From Chloroflexota bacterium (GTDB lineage: Bacteria > Chloroflexota > Anaerolineae > Anaerolineales > Villigracilaceae), in contig JACRLB010000017.1 of NCBI GenBank assembly GCA_016235445.1, positions 181,304 to 245,303 of the forward strand: a DNA stretch of 64,000 nt. Reading direction: 5' to 3'. Below, in pieces: positions 37,143-45,813 of the stretch. The notes under the pieces were generated by a model. It had not been told where the DNA came from and did not search any database. It saw only the letters and a program-made list of their open reading frames with translations. Position numbers and translations under genes: made by a program. Position 1 is the first letter of the stretch; each line of letters opens with the position of its first letter.

Positions 37143-38615
37143 ATGACTCACAAAAAATTCATCCTTGTCACCGGCGCAACGGGCTACGTTGGCGGGCGGC
37201 TTGTGCCGAAACTGCTTGAAGCGGGCTATCGCGTACGCTGTCTCGTGCGGGACCCGTCCCGTTTGCAAGAACGTAGCTGGCTCAACAAAGTGGAAGTGGC
37301 GCAGGGCGATGCGCTCAACCACGATGAACTCGTGAAGGCCATGCAGGGCGTCTCCATTGCCTATTACCTGATCCACGGGATGCAGGGAGGCAAGGTCAAT
37401 GCCGAGCGTGATTTGCAAGCCGCGCGGAATTTTGCCCAGGCCGCGGAGGATGCTGGCATCGAACGCATCATCTACTTTGGCGAACTGGTAGACCCGACCT
37501 CGCATCTTTCCCCTTATTTGCGGGCCAGACATGAAACGGGCTATTTACTGCGCTATGGAAAAGTGCCCGTCACAGAAATTCGGGCAGGCATGATCGTCGG
37601 CTCAGGCTCCGCCCTTTTTGAAATGATCCGCTATCTGACGGAGCGCGAGCCGCTGTTGATCTGTCCCGCGTGGTACTTCTCGCAGGCCCAGCCAATTGCG
37701 ATCCGCGACGCGCTTTCCTATCTGGTGGATACACTCAAAACGCCCGATACGATTGGCCGCGTCATCGAAGTTGGCGGCCCCACCCGCCTCACCTATGCAG
37801 ACATGCTCATGGGCTACGCAAAGGAACGAAATTTAAAACGCTGGCTGATCCGCACTCCATTTTATATGCCGCGCCTCTCGGCCTATTGGGTACACATGGT
37901 CACGCCGATCCACTGGCGGGTGGTTGCGCCGCTCATCGAAGGCCTGCGAGACAACCTCATCGTGCGGGATGATACGGCCAGGAAACTCTTCCCGCAAATT
38001 CAGCCGATTGATTTCCAAACCGCCGCGCATCTCGCACTGGGGCGCATCCAACGCGACCATGTGGAGACGAGCTGGTCTGACGCATTGGTCACCGCCTTGG
38101 GCGATTTCAAACCCTACGAGTTCACGGTGGAAGAGGGACTCTTCATCGAACGCAGGCAGGTAATCCTCGACCTTCCCGCAGAGACTGTCTTTCGCGCGTA
38201 CATAGGCATCGGCGGCGGGCGCGGCTGGCTTTACATGGACTGGGCCTGGGCCATGCGCGGCTGGCTGGACAAAGCCATCGGCGGCGTCGGTCTGCGGCGC
38301 GGACGCCGGCGCCCGGACGAAATCCACACGGGTGAGGCGCTCGATTTCTGGCGGGTTGAAACTATGAAAAAAAACGAAAAGATGCTTCTGCGCGCCGAAA
38401 TGAAATTACCCGGCAAAGCCTGGCTGCAATTCGAGTCCACACCGGCGCCGGAAGACAAAAAGAAAACCGTGTTTACCGTCACCGCTTATTTTGAGCCGCA
38501 CGGCCTCTTTGGGTTTTTGTACTGGTACGCCATGTGGCCCTTCCATAAATTCATCTTCGATGGTCTCACCAGCAGGCTGGCCTCCCGCGCACGAGTGCTG
38601 GGGCATTCGTATTAA
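37143..38615 (+). CDS. SDR-family NAD(P)-binding oxidoreductase with C-terminal DUF2867 domain
   Basis: 490 residues. The N-terminal Rossmann domain starts FILVTGATGYVGGRLVPKLL (TGATGYxGG) with CLVRDPSRL, then IIYFGELVDP, of the atypical SDR group (NmrA/complex-I-NDUFA9 like). From about residue 340 a second domain, FIERRQVILDLPAETVFRAY, GGGRGWLYMDWAWAMRGWLD and FWRVETM, matches DUF2867 (a START-like fold). The pairing SDR+DUF2867 is common in bacteria; substrates are unknown but lipid-like compounds are suspected. Confidence 0.88.
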   Translation: MTHKKFILVTGATGYVGGRLVPKLLEAGYRVRCLVRDPSRLQERSWLNKVEVAQGDALNHDELVKAMQGVSIAYYLIHGMQGGKVNAERDLQAARNFAQAAEDAGIERIIYFGELVDPTSHLSPYLRARHETGYLLRYGKVPVTEIRAGMIVGSGSALFEMIRYLTEREPLLICPAWYFSQAQPIAIRDALSYLVDTLKTPDTIGRVIEVGGPTRLTYADMLMGYAKERNLKRWLIRTPFYMPRLSAYWVHMVTPIHWRVVAPLIEGLRDNLIVRDDTARKLFPQIQPIDFQTAAHLALGRIQRDHVETSWSDALVTALGDFKPYEFTVEEGLFIERRQVILDLPAETVFRAYIGIGGGRGWLYMDWAWAMRGWLDKAIGGVGLRRGRRRPDEIHTGEALDFWRVETMKKNEKMLLRAEMKLPGKAWLQFESTPAPEDKKKTVFTVTAYFEPHGLFGFLYWYAMWPFHKFIFDGLTSRLASRARVLGHSY

Positions 38616-38647
38616 CGAGCGCTTTTCTTTTGTACACGGAATTAACA

Positions 38648-38814
38648 ACTGATGTTACGCAGTTTATTCGCTCACCTTCCGCAGTCCATAATCCCGAAGG
38701 GATGGCAGGATTATAGAAAATGGCGCGAAAGAATCCAAATCCCGAAGGGATAATATTGATTTTACAAGCGATGACACCCCTTCGGGGTCATAAGGCCTTT
38801 TGCGTAACATCAGT
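38648..38814. mobile_element. 167-bp miniature inverted-repeat element with 5-bp target duplication
   Basis: Ends ACTGATGTTACGCA and TGCGTAACATCAGT are perfect 14-bp inverted repeats; TAACA flanks both sides (38643-38647 and 38815-38819). Inside are two ATCCCGAAGGGAT boxes (38691-38703, 38744-38756) and ACCCCTTCGGGGT. It fills most of the gene-free stretch between 38616 and 38934. Confidence 0.75.
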
Positions 38815-38835
38815 TAACAAACAACACGGAAAAGA

Positions 38836-38905
38836 CTGAAAACTAATCACTAATCACTGCCTACTGATTACTGAAAACTGATCACTAACCACTAACCACT
38901 GAATA
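38836..38905. repeat. Tandem CACTAATCACTGA-type tract
   Basis: Degenerate units AACTAATCACTAATCACTG, CTGATTACTGAAAACTGATC and CACTAACCACTAACCACTGA, the same tract type as 325-380 and 49830-49870. Confidence 0.7.
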
Positions 38906-38934
38906 CTTTTCCACCAAACGGGGTTATAAAACTC

Positions 38935-39528
38935 ATGACAAACATTCTCCTCCCCATTCTCGGTTATTTGCTCGGCTCGCTTCCGTTTTCGATCTGGGTC
39001 ACGCGCTTCGTCAAAGGCGTGGATGTGCGCGATGCGGGGTCGGGCCATGCCACCACAACCAACACCATCCGCCAGGCTGGGTTTGGATGGGGGGCGCTGG
39101 TCTTTATTCTGGATATCGCAAAGGGATTTCTGCCAACTTTCGTTGCCATGAAATTTAGCGGCAATCTGTGGGTAATTGCGTTGACCGCGTCCTTCGCTGT
39201 GATCGGACATTGCTGGCCGCTGTTTGCAAATTTTCGCGGCGGGATGGGCCTGGCAACCGCCGGCGGCGCGTTTCTGGCTGTGAACCCGCTGGCCTTTTTG
39301 GTCTGCATTGGGCTGTTGATTCTGCTTGTGCTGGTCATCCGTCACTCGGCGCGGGCGAGCGTTTTTACTGGCATCCTTGCCGCCCCCGCGTTGTGGATTT
39401 TGCAGATCCGCGATGCGGCCTTTTGGGTGGCGCTCGGCGCGGGGCTGGTGATTGCGGTGCGCTTTTTGATCGATTGGAATCGCAAGTATCGGGAGTTGTG
39501 GTTGGATCAGGAGAAAAGCTCGGGCTGA
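38935..39528 (+). CDS. PlsY-like glycerol-3-phosphate acyltransferase (divergent)
   Basis: 197 residues, five helices, the size of PlsY. LGYLLGSLPFSIWVTR at the start matches, as does LFANFRGGMGLATAGG (family: FRGGKGVAT). In the first active-site loop the family motif GSGNxGATN is here GSGHATTTN, so the Asn is His and the Gly-Ala-Thr is Thr-Thr-Thr, and the catalytic-loop Lys is Met. PlsY transfers acyl from acyl-phosphate to glycerol-3-phosphate. Given these changes this may be a variant paralogue with another acceptor. No other phospholipid gene is nearby. Confidence 0.75.
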   Translation: MTNILLPILGYLLGSLPFSIWVTRFVKGVDVRDAGSGHATTTNTIRQAGFGWGALVFILDIAKGFLPTFVAMKFSGNLWVIALTASFAVIGHCWPLFANFRGGMGLATAGGAFLAVNPLAFLVCIGLLILLVLVIRHSARASVFTGILAAPALWILQIRDAAFWVALGAGLVIAVRFLIDWNRKYRELWLDQEKSSG

Positions 39529-39742
39529 GATTCTGTCAATGGGTCAGCGGGCAGGTTGGGGCGGGGAAAGAGGCGGCGAAGCAATCTTCCGTTAAAAAGC
39601 GTTTCTTAAATCCTTATCGCCTTATTTTTTGTACACGGATGTTACAGAAAAGAGCGGATTTTATTATGGTTTTTTCCGTGAATTTCAGTCTACTCCGTGC
39701 TGTCCATGTCCAAAAAAAGTTAAGAACCAGTCTCGTAAACAA

Positions 39743-39768
39743 AAAGAGCCTCAATCTCGAGGCTCTTT
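39743..39768 (-). terminator. Terminator of the PP2C gene
   Basis: Arms AAAGAGCCTC and GAGGCTCTTT around a 6-nt loop, directly after the phosphatase stop codon, with TTTTTG following on the reverse strand. The rest of 39529-39742 contains no recognised gene. Confidence 0.85.
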
Positions 39769-40634
39769 CATTCTCCCAACAACCAATCCATCAGGCCGTG
39801 TTTATTTGGCGTGGTTTCCTCCAGCCGCGGCATGGCGAGGAGCACGGCGGTGATGTTGTCGTGCCCGCCGCGTTCGTTGGCAAGGTTTACGAGCGTTTCC
39901 GCCGCAGATTTCAAGTCCCTTTTCGAGCGGATAATTTTTTGGATCTCATCATCCCAAACCAGGTCGGTCAGGCCGTCACTGCAAAGCAGGATGGTGTCGC
40001 CGGGCTCGAGGTGAAACCCCTGGTTGTTTTCCGATTCCTCGTTGGTTTCCTCGTTGTCGATACGCAGTCGAAAATCCACTTCGGGCAGTTTGATGCCGCC
40101 CAGGTGCCTGCGGATGACGTGCAGGTTCGGATGGTCGCGCATTTGCTCGGCGGTGATGATGCCTTTTTCGTACGCTTCCTGCACCCAGGTATGGTCGATG
40201 GTGAGGCGCTGGATGAATTTGCCGCGCAGGAGATAAATGCGCGAGTCGCCGACATAGGCGGTGTAGAGTTTGTTTTCGATCACCCAGGCGCAGGCACAGG
40301 TTGCGCCCATGCCTTCTTCATCTTCTTTGCCGGCGGAATGCGCGGCAATAGCCTGGCTGGCGTCATGGATGGCGGTCTCGAGTATTTTTACGGGCTTCCT
40401 GGCGTTGCTTTCCCCCACGCCCATGCTGATGTAATTGACGGCCAGTTCGGCGGCCACTTCGCCGGCGCGATGCCCGCCGATGCCATCGGCCACCATGGCA
40501 AAGACCGCAGGGCGCGCATCTTCCTTGCTCACCAGAAACGATGAAACCGCATAACGGTCTTCATTGTTCTTGCCGGACATTCCGGCGCTGCTGAGCGCGG
40601 CAACGTGCAGGTGGGGAAGTGTGGATCGGATCAT
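39768..40634 (-). CDS. PP2C-family serine/threonine phosphatase
   Basis: 288 residues. Metal-binding motifs are SGKNNEDRYAV (D near 26), FAMVADGIGGHRAGEVAA (DG-I-GG), LLCSDGLTDLV and ERGGHDNITAVLLAM (final D-N). The family removes phosphate from Ser/Thr and counteracts Hanks-type kinases. It overlaps the upstream FHA gene by 4 bp. PP2C and FHA partners normally work with a Ser/Thr kinase, which is not in this window. Confidence 0.95.
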   Translation of the reverse strand: MIRSTLPHLHVAALSSAGMSGKNNEDRYAVSSFLVSKEDARPAVFAMVADGIGGHRAGEVAAELAVNYISMGVGESNARKPVKILETAIHDASQAIAAHSAGKEDEEGMGATCACAWVIENKLYTAYVGDSRIYLLRGKFIQRLTIDHTWVQEAYEKGIITAEQMRDHPNLHVIRRHLGGIKLPEVDFRLRIDNEETNEESENNQGFHLEPGDTILLCSDGLTDLVWDDEIQKIIRSKRDLKSAAETLVNLANERGGHDNITAVLLAMPRLEETTPNKHGLMDWLLGE

Positions 40635-42547
40635 TCTTCAACGGGTTGAACAGTGATCTTCGGGTGCGGAACGGCTGGCGATGCTTTGAGCATAAACCGG
40701 TACATCAATTGCCCGAAGTTTACCATATCCCCATGCGCGAGACGATACCCATCCCGTTGGACAGGCTCGTAATTCACCCACGTCCCCGCAATCGAATTAT
40801 TATCCTGCAACAAATACCCGCCATCATCCGTCAGCCTCAGCCTGGCATGAACCGAAGAGATGGAAGGGTCATCCAAAATCTGCGCGCATTGCACGGGGTC
40901 GGTGCCAAAGACGATTTCTTTTTCAGCCAGTGGGATGGGCGCGACTGCGGCGGCCTGCCCATCTGGATGGATGCGGATAAAAGACGCCGCCGCCTCCACG
41001 CTGGACTTTGGGCCTGCTTCTTTTTTCCCGGACAGGATGCGCCGCTTTTTGATTTTCACAGCGGGAGCAGTGGGCGCAGACTCCTCGGCAACCTGAATGG
41101 ATTGTGTCAGCGGGTCTGCTTCGGCGCGGCGCGCTTCCTGAGCGGCGCGCAAAGTCGGAATGCGCAAACGTCCGCTCAGCAAAATGAAGAAGAGCACCAA
41201 TCCAGCCAAAATGATTGCGCCAAAGGTGATGGGCGTGCGATATTTTGCAAGCAGTGCGGCAGGCCCGCTGGGCGGCTTGATGACCGTAACCGTGACAGGG
41301 AGCGCCATGCTGGTTTTTTTCAGCCCAAGCACATCCACCGCCTCGACCATGATCTGATGCTGGCCGCTCGTGGTGTATGGGGTCAGGTCCCAGGTAAATA
41401 GGTTGAATGGTTCGGCGGTGTTTTCATCCACGGCGATGCCATCCACGTATAAAGTGGTGCGCGTCAACGGGCGCGGATGCCCATCTGGAAATTCGACGAT
41501 GATCTCGATTTCCTGCGTTACAGGCAAAAGGATTTCGGTGTTGAAGGGGTCTTCGGCGGGAGCCTGGCGTGTGATCTGCAAAGCGGGAGAGACCGGGAAA
41601 GCGTTGGGCGGCTGAATATCCACGCTGAATTTTTGCTCGTTGGAAATGACGCCGCCCGAAGGCAGGTTGACCTGCACGCTGACGGGGTATTCCCCGGCAA
41701 CAATTGCGCGGGAGGTATAAGTCAAGGTGTACACGCGGCGCAAGCCTGAAAAATATGCTTCGGGGTCGGGGAAGCGTTCCTCGCCCGAATATTGGAACAT
41801 GGCCCCGCCTGTTTGGATGGCAAGGTTGTTGAAGACCGCCGCGCTGGTGTTCGTGAAGGTTGTGTTCGCATCCACATACCAGACGAAGATGCGGATGTTG
41901 TTTTGCACCGCGCTTTGAATATACGGTTCGATGGAGGCGGCCAGGTTTGGGTCGCTCATTTGCGGGGTGATGAAGAGGATGGCGCGTTTCATGCCAAGCT
42001 GTGGCGTTTGCGCGCTGACGGTTTCGATGGCTGTGGCAAGCGATTGCAAATTGGCTGTGGCGGCGCGCAGGTCTGGCTGGAAGCCGTTCAAGCCAACAAC
42101 AAAGTCTGCGGCGTTGGCGTGGTTGATGACAGGACCCGCCTGACTGACGAGGCTGAGGTCATCGGGCAGGTTGGCTGGGCGGCTTTGCGCCCACTGCACG
42201 ATCACCTGCGCCACGCGCTGAAAGCGGGAGAGTCCGCTGGCGTTGCGGGCATCCAGCGGGGCGCCCTGGTTGACGGCCACCACAAGCTGTAAAGGAACGG
42301 CAATCTCGTTCAGCGAGTCGATTGGGAGTGGCTGATTGTTTTCGATAACGGTAACAGCTTCGGGGTTAAGTCCGGAGGCGAAAATTTTCTGGGAGTCGAA
42401 GACATCCAAAAGCGCGGAAACGGTTGGGAAGGCGGAAGCATCCGCAGTGTGCAGAGTCGCGGTGGCAAGGTTTTCCTGCGCCCGAACAGGAAGGGCATGA
42501 GCTAAAATCAGACTTGTTGCAAAAATAAAGAGGAAAAGCCTACGCAT
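40631..42547 (-). CDS. Membrane protein with external vWA-like region and cytoplasmic FHA domain
   Basis: 638 residues. A signal peptide (FLFIFATSLILAHALPVRAQ) leads to an external region with a von Willebrand A-like segment (LQLVVAVNQGAPLDARN...SRFQRVAQVIVQ; AILFITPQMSDPN; NIRIFVWYVD). Ig-like beta segments follow. A single helix spans ~445-467 (ITFGAIILAGLVLFFILLSG). Inside, after a linker, an FHA domain spans ~545-620: VFGTDPVQCAQILDD, PSISSVHARLRLTDDGGYLL, DNNSIAGTWVNY, with the phosphothreonine-binding R/S/N pattern partly altered (GTD for GR). It likely binds a phosphorylated partner and links an outside stimulus to the downstream PP2C phosphatase. Confidence 0.82.
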   Translation of the reverse strand: MRRLFLFIFATSLILAHALPVRAQENLATATLHTADASAFPTVSALLDVFDSQKIFASGLNPEAVTVIENNQPLPIDSLNEIAVPLQLVVAVNQGAPLDARNASGLSRFQRVAQVIVQWAQSRPANLPDDLSLVSQAGPVINHANAADFVVGLNGFQPDLRAATANLQSLATAIETVSAQTPQLGMKRAILFITPQMSDPNLAASIEPYIQSAVQNNIRIFVWYVDANTTFTNTSAAVFNNLAIQTGGAMFQYSGEERFPDPEAYFSGLRRVYTLTYTSRAIVAGEYPVSVQVNLPSGGVISNEQKFSVDIQPPNAFPVSPALQITRQAPAEDPFNTEILLPVTQEIEIIVEFPDGHPRPLTRTTLYVDGIAVDENTAEPFNLFTWDLTPYTTSGQHQIMVEAVDVLGLKKTSMALPVTVTVIKPPSGPAALLAKYRTPITFGAIILAGLVLFFILLSGRLRIPTLRAAQEARRAEADPLTQSIQVAEESAPTAPAVKIKKRRILSGKKEAGPKSSVEAAASFIRIHPDGQAAAVAPIPLAEKEIVFGTDPVQCAQILDDPSISSVHARLRLTDDGGYLLQDNNSIAGTWVNYEPVQRDGYRLAHGDMVNFGQLMYRFMLKASPAVPHPKITVQPVEE

Positions 42548-42687
42548 GACAATTAATGAGAACCATCATACCTTACACGAAATAATTCGTCTACGCGGCA
42601 TGTCAGTCCCTTTCTCATTTCAATCTCCCAATCGCAAATACCCTTCGGGCACGATGTCCAAAATCGTAAATCCAAAATCGTAAATCG

Positions 42688-44223
42688 CTATTCCCATTCA
42701 ATGGTCGCGGGCGGTTTGCTCGTAATATCATACACCACGCGGTTGATTCCTTCCACTTCGTTTACGATGCGGCCTGATATTTTTGCAAGGAGCTCATGCG
42801 GCAGGCGCGCCCAATCGGCAGTCATAAAATCGTCTGTGGTCACCGCGCGGATGGCGGCCGCTTCCTGATACGTGCGCTGGTCGCCCATCACGCCCACCGA
42901 GCGGACGGGCAGTAAAACCATGAAAGCCTGCGAAGTCTGCGCGCCCTTGCCCAAAAAGCCCGCTTTGGATAATTCCTCCAAAAGGATTTTGTCCGCCGCC
43001 CGCAGACGGGATACACGCTGCGGCGTACACTCCCCGAGACAGCGCACGGTCAACCCTGGACCTGGGAACGGTTGCCGCCAAACCAGCTTTTCACTCAACC
43101 CAAGCGCTTCGCCCACCAGCCGCACTTCATCTTTGAATAAATAGCGCAGAGGCTCGACGAGTTCGAATTCCATGTCTTCGGGAAGGCCGCCGACGTTGTG
43201 ATGGGTTTTGATTTTTTCGGCTTTGTTTCTGTCCGGCGCAGAGGACTCGACCACATCGGGATAGATCGTGCCTTGCACCAGAAACTTTGGCTGGCCTACA
43301 TTCTTTGCTTCCCGCTCAAAAATGCGGATGAATTTCTCGCCGACGATCTTTCGTTTTTGTTCGGGGTCTGTGATTCCTTCCAACGCGCCGAGGAAATCTG
43401 CGCTGGCTTCCACGGTGATCAATTCCGCGCCCAGTCCTTCACGAAAAGCGGACGCGACCTGCTCGCCTTCATTTGCGCGCAGGAGACCCGTATCCACGAA
43501 GACGCAGACTAATTGATCGCCGATGGCTTTGTGGACGAGCGCCGCCGCCACAGACGAATCCACGCCGCCGCTGACAGCCGCGAGGACGCGCGCATTGCCA
43601 ACCTGTTCACGAATCCGTTTTACGCTTTCGTCAATGATGGACAACGGAGTCCATTCGGGTTTTGCGCCGCAAATGTCAACGGCGAAGTGTTTGAGCAGTT
43701 CACTTCCATTGGGGGTGTGATGCACTTCGGGGTGAAATTGCACGGCGACATATCTTCGTGCGAAATCTGCCATCGCGGCAACCGGACTGTTGTCACTTTT
43801 TGCCAGCGCGACAAATCCCTCGGGCATTTTCGCGATCCGATCCCCATGTGACATCCACACTTTGGAGATGGCATCAAGCGCAGTCCCGCGCACCAGAAGG
43901 GTAATTTCGGCAGAGCCGTATTCGCGGCTGGCAGAGGGGTCTACTTTGCCGCCGAGGGCATGGGTGAGGGCTTGCATCCCGTAGCAGATTCCTAAAATTG
44001 GCAGGCCTGATGCGAGGATGAATTTTTGGATGAATGGGGCGTTCTCTTCGTACACGGATTTGGGGCCGCCAGAGAGGATGAAGCCTTTGGGCTGGATGGA
44101 GAGGATTTTCTCCTGTGGCGCGTCCCAGGGAAATAACTCGCAATAGACTTGTGCTTCGCGCACACGGCGGGCGATGATCTGGGCGTACTGGGAACCGAAA
44201 TCGAGAATGGCGATGGAGTTCAT
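42688..44223 (-). CDS. guaA: GMP synthase (glutamine-hydrolysing)
   Basis: 511 residues. The class I glutamine amidotransferase domain has catalytic C80 (LGICYGMQ), H164 and E166 (QFHPEVHH). The ATP-pyrophosphatase domain has the P-loop [10 protein letters not shown] at ~218-226, and the dimerisation domain ends [20 protein letters not shown], the canonical C-terminus. It aminates XMP to GMP. A HIT gene overlaps its start by 4 bp and xpt precedes that, so guaA lies in a purine cluster. Confidence 0.98.
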   Translation of the reverse strand: MNSIAILDFGSQYAQIIARRVREAQVYCELFPWDAPQEKILSIQPKGFILSGGPKSVYEENAPFIQKFILASGLPILGICYGMQALTHALGGKVDPSASREYGSAEITLLVRGTALDAISKVWMSHGDRIAKMPEGFVALAKSDNSPVAAMADFARRYVAVQFHPEVHHTPNGSELLKHFAVDICGAKPEWTPLSIIDESVKRIREQVGNARVLAAVSGGVDSSVAAALVHKAIGDQLVCVFVDTGLLRANEGEQVASAFREGLGAELITVEASADFLGALEGITDPEQKRKIVGEKFIRIFEREAKNVGQPKFLVQGTIYPDVVESSAPDRNKAEKIKTHHNVGGLPEDMEFELVEPLRYLFKDEVRLVGEALGLSEKLVWRQPFPGPGLTVRCLGECTPQRVSRLRAADKILLEELSKAGFLGKGAQTSQAFMVLLPVRSVGVMGDQRTYQEAAAIRAVTTDDFMTADWARLPHELLAKISGRIVNEVEGINRVVYDITSKPPATIEWE

Positions 44224-44621
44224 AAACCCTCACCCCTGCCCCTCTCCCCGGGGGAGAGGGGTTGGGAAATAAGATGAAAATGCAAATGCGGGAAGTCCTG
44301 ATATTCGCCGCCGTTGACGATGAGACGATAGGCTTTGAGCTGAAATTCGTCCACCAGGCTTTGGACGGTGGCGTATAAATCTGTCAGGAAGGCGGTGTCT
44401 TCTTGCGGGTCGAGGCGGGCGAGGGAATCGACCTGACGCTTGGGGACGATGAGCACGTGAAACTTATAGCCTGGAGAAGGATGATGAAACGCAAGCAGGT
44501 TCGAGGTCTCACGGAGGCGGGTGACTGGGATGAGGAAGCTCATGTAGGTGAAGATCCAGCCGATAAGTGGGGAAAGAATCCAGAGGAGTTTCTTAATCAA
44601 CGAATTCGATTTTACCTTCAT
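44220..44621 (-). CDS. HIT-family nucleotide hydrolase/transferase with repeat-derived tail
   Basis: 133 residues. The histidine triad is HLHFHLIS near residue 113, and [25 protein letters not shown] is the usual first half of a HIT domain. HIT proteins act on nucleotide conjugates such as Ap4A or AMP-NH2. The last ~15 residues ([13 protein letters not shown]) come from a CCCTCACCC palindrome, which also supplies the stop, so the native end was lost or extended. The N-terminal 30 residues are hydrophobic ([20 protein letters not shown]). The start overlaps the xpt end by 29 bp and is not certain; M28 could be the true start. It overlaps guaA by 4 bp. Confidence 0.8.
   Translation of the reverse strand: MKVKSNSLIKKLLWILSPLIGWIFTYMSFLIPVTRLRETSNLLAFHHPSPGYKFHVLIVPKRQVDSLARLDPQEDTAFLTDLYATVQSLVDEFQLKAYRLIVNGGEYQDFPHLHFHLISQPLSPGERGRGEGL
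44225..44268. repeat. CCCTCACCC-family palindrome at the HIT/guaA border
   Basis: CCCTCACCCCTGCCCCTCTC followed by CCCGGGGGAGAGGGGTTGGG. It is translated as the last residues of the HIT protein and contains its stop codon. Confidence 0.85.
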
Positions 44622-45165
44622 CGAGGGATTTGATGCAGGCGATGGATTCGATGGGAACGCCGAGGGGTTTCAATGCATCGCGCCCGCCTTCGAAGTTTTT
44701 TTCGATGAGTGTGCCGATGCCAACGACCTGGGAGCCTGCGGCTTCGGCAAGGCGCACGAGGCCGAGGATGGTTTGCCCGCTGGCGAGGAAGTCGTCTATG
44801 ATGAGGACTTTTTCGTGGTTGGCGAGGTATTCGGGGGAGATGATGAGCTCGACCATGCGGCCTTTGGTGTGGGATGGCGCGAGGGTGAGATAGACCTGGT
44901 CTGGCATGGTGATGGGTTTGGTTTTGCGGGCGTACACGACGGGAAGGCCCATGTGTATGCCGGTGGTGAGGGCGGGGGCAATGCCTGAAATTTCTGCGGT
45001 GAGTATTTTGGTTGCGCCGATATTTGCAAAGAGCCTGGCGAATTCGCGCCCGCAAACATCCATGAGATTGGGGTCTACTTGATGGTTGACAAAACTATCC
45101 ACTTTAAGAATTCCACCGCCGAGTACTTGTCCCTCTTTGAGAATTCGTTCCTGCAATTGATTCAT
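44593..45165 (-). CDS. xpt: Xanthine phosphoribosyltransferase
   Basis: 190 residues, normal for the Bacillus-type enzyme. It converts xanthine and PRPP to XMP, the substrate of GuaA downstream. Start MNQLQERILKEGQVLGGGILKVDSFVNHQVDP is diagnostic. The PRPP loop is VLIIDDFLASGQT (~125-137), and the flanking KPITMPDQVYLT and GAGxLIEKxF-type GIGTLIEKNFEGGRD blocks match. AGGCTCG precedes the start with a GGAGG at 8 nt. No purine riboswitch was found in the 96 bp upstream. Confidence 0.95.
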   Translation of the reverse strand: MNQLQERILKEGQVLGGGILKVDSFVNHQVDPNLMDVCGREFARLFANIGATKILTAEISGIAPALTTGIHMGLPVVYARKTKPITMPDQVYLTLAPSHTKGRMVELIISPEYLANHEKVLIIDDFLASGQTILGLVRLAEAAGSQVVGIGTLIEKNFEGGRDALKPLGVPIESIACIKSLDEGKIEFVD

Positions 45166-45261
45166 CGAGCCTCCGATTGTTTAGACAGATATTTTCAGAG
45201 GATTTTACGACTGAATGGGGAAAGAGGAAAGAGGAAAGAAACTCTTTTTGTTGGAGCCACC

Positions 45262-45543
45262 CTAACTCGGGCAAGCGGAAACCAAGGGGAAATCACGCGG
45301 AATCAAAGCGTTTGAAACCACAACGTAGCGGTCAATGTATTTTGCCCGCGTCCTCATCACGATCAAGAGATCCACGTCACTGTCCGGCGTTGGGTTGCCG
45401 TAGGCGTAGGAACCGAACAGAATGATTTTTTCAGGTTTGAGTTCAGAAACAAGCCGGTCAATTCCCTGTGGCAGAGTCCTGGACACAGGCGGAAATCCTC
45501 TTGGGCGCTTCCGAGTTTGGCGGGGTAGAACAATTGAACTCAT
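45262..45543 (-). pseudogene. Truncated minimal nucleotidyltransferase (MNT type)
   Basis: 93 residues. KPEKIILFGSYAYGNPTPDS followed by DVDLLIVM is the GS(x)10DxD core of MNT/KNTase antitoxin-like proteins, which usually pair with HEPN toxins. After SNALIPRDFPL, where the family goes on with 'D(I/L)IV.TPEE', the frame runs into VSACPS and stops, so the last third is missing. No HEPN partner is present. The start codon lacks a ribosome site. It is probably a decayed toxin-antitoxin remnant. Confidence 0.65.
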
Positions 45544-45581
45544 GTTTTTATTTTATCATTTTCACTTTGCTTATCCCCAAT

Positions 45582-45682
45582 GGGTGTGGTCTAAAGTTTC
45601 GGAAATGTGGCGCAAGTCTCCGACTTGCGAGGCAAATCAGAGATTTGCCCTACAGGGTGCGCCGAAAAAATATTCCACACCC
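45582..45682. mobile_element. 101-bp miniature element (GGGTGTGG ends, 9-bp target duplication), copy A
   Basis: Bounded by GGGTGTGG and CCACACCC and flanked on both sides by ATCCCCAAT (45573-45581, 45683-45691). Inside are the hairpins AAGTCTCCGACTT (45618-45630) and AAATCAGAGATTT (45638-45650). No reading frame. The ends resemble those of the element at 53546-53656. Confidence 0.85.
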
Positions 45683-45800
45683 ATCCCCAATTACATAGAA
45701 TCGCGTAAATGGCAAAGTCAAAATAACAGATGCACTCACAACCCCTCAAACAGCTTAGGAACAGATGAGACAGGCGGTAATCTCATAAAAAGTACTGTGT

Positions 45801-45806
45801 TAGAAT
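45801..45806 (+). promoter_or_regulatory. -10 box of maf
   Basis: TAGAAT ending 7 nt before the GTG start at 45814; same spacing as at 3810 and 8792. Confidence 0.5.
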
Positions 45807-45813
45807 CCTGCGC

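Noticed and set aside
39168..40544. 458-codon forward frame over plsY-like end and PP2C gene
   Set aside because: It is antisense to the PP2C gene, whose catalytic motifs are complete, and shares bases with plsY in another frame.
45166..45261. Possible purine riboswitch upstream of xpt
   Set aside because: xpt is a classic purine-riboswitch gene, but neither the TATA-flanked P1 nor the loop motifs (ATATGG, CCGTAAA) are present in the 96 bp before the gene.
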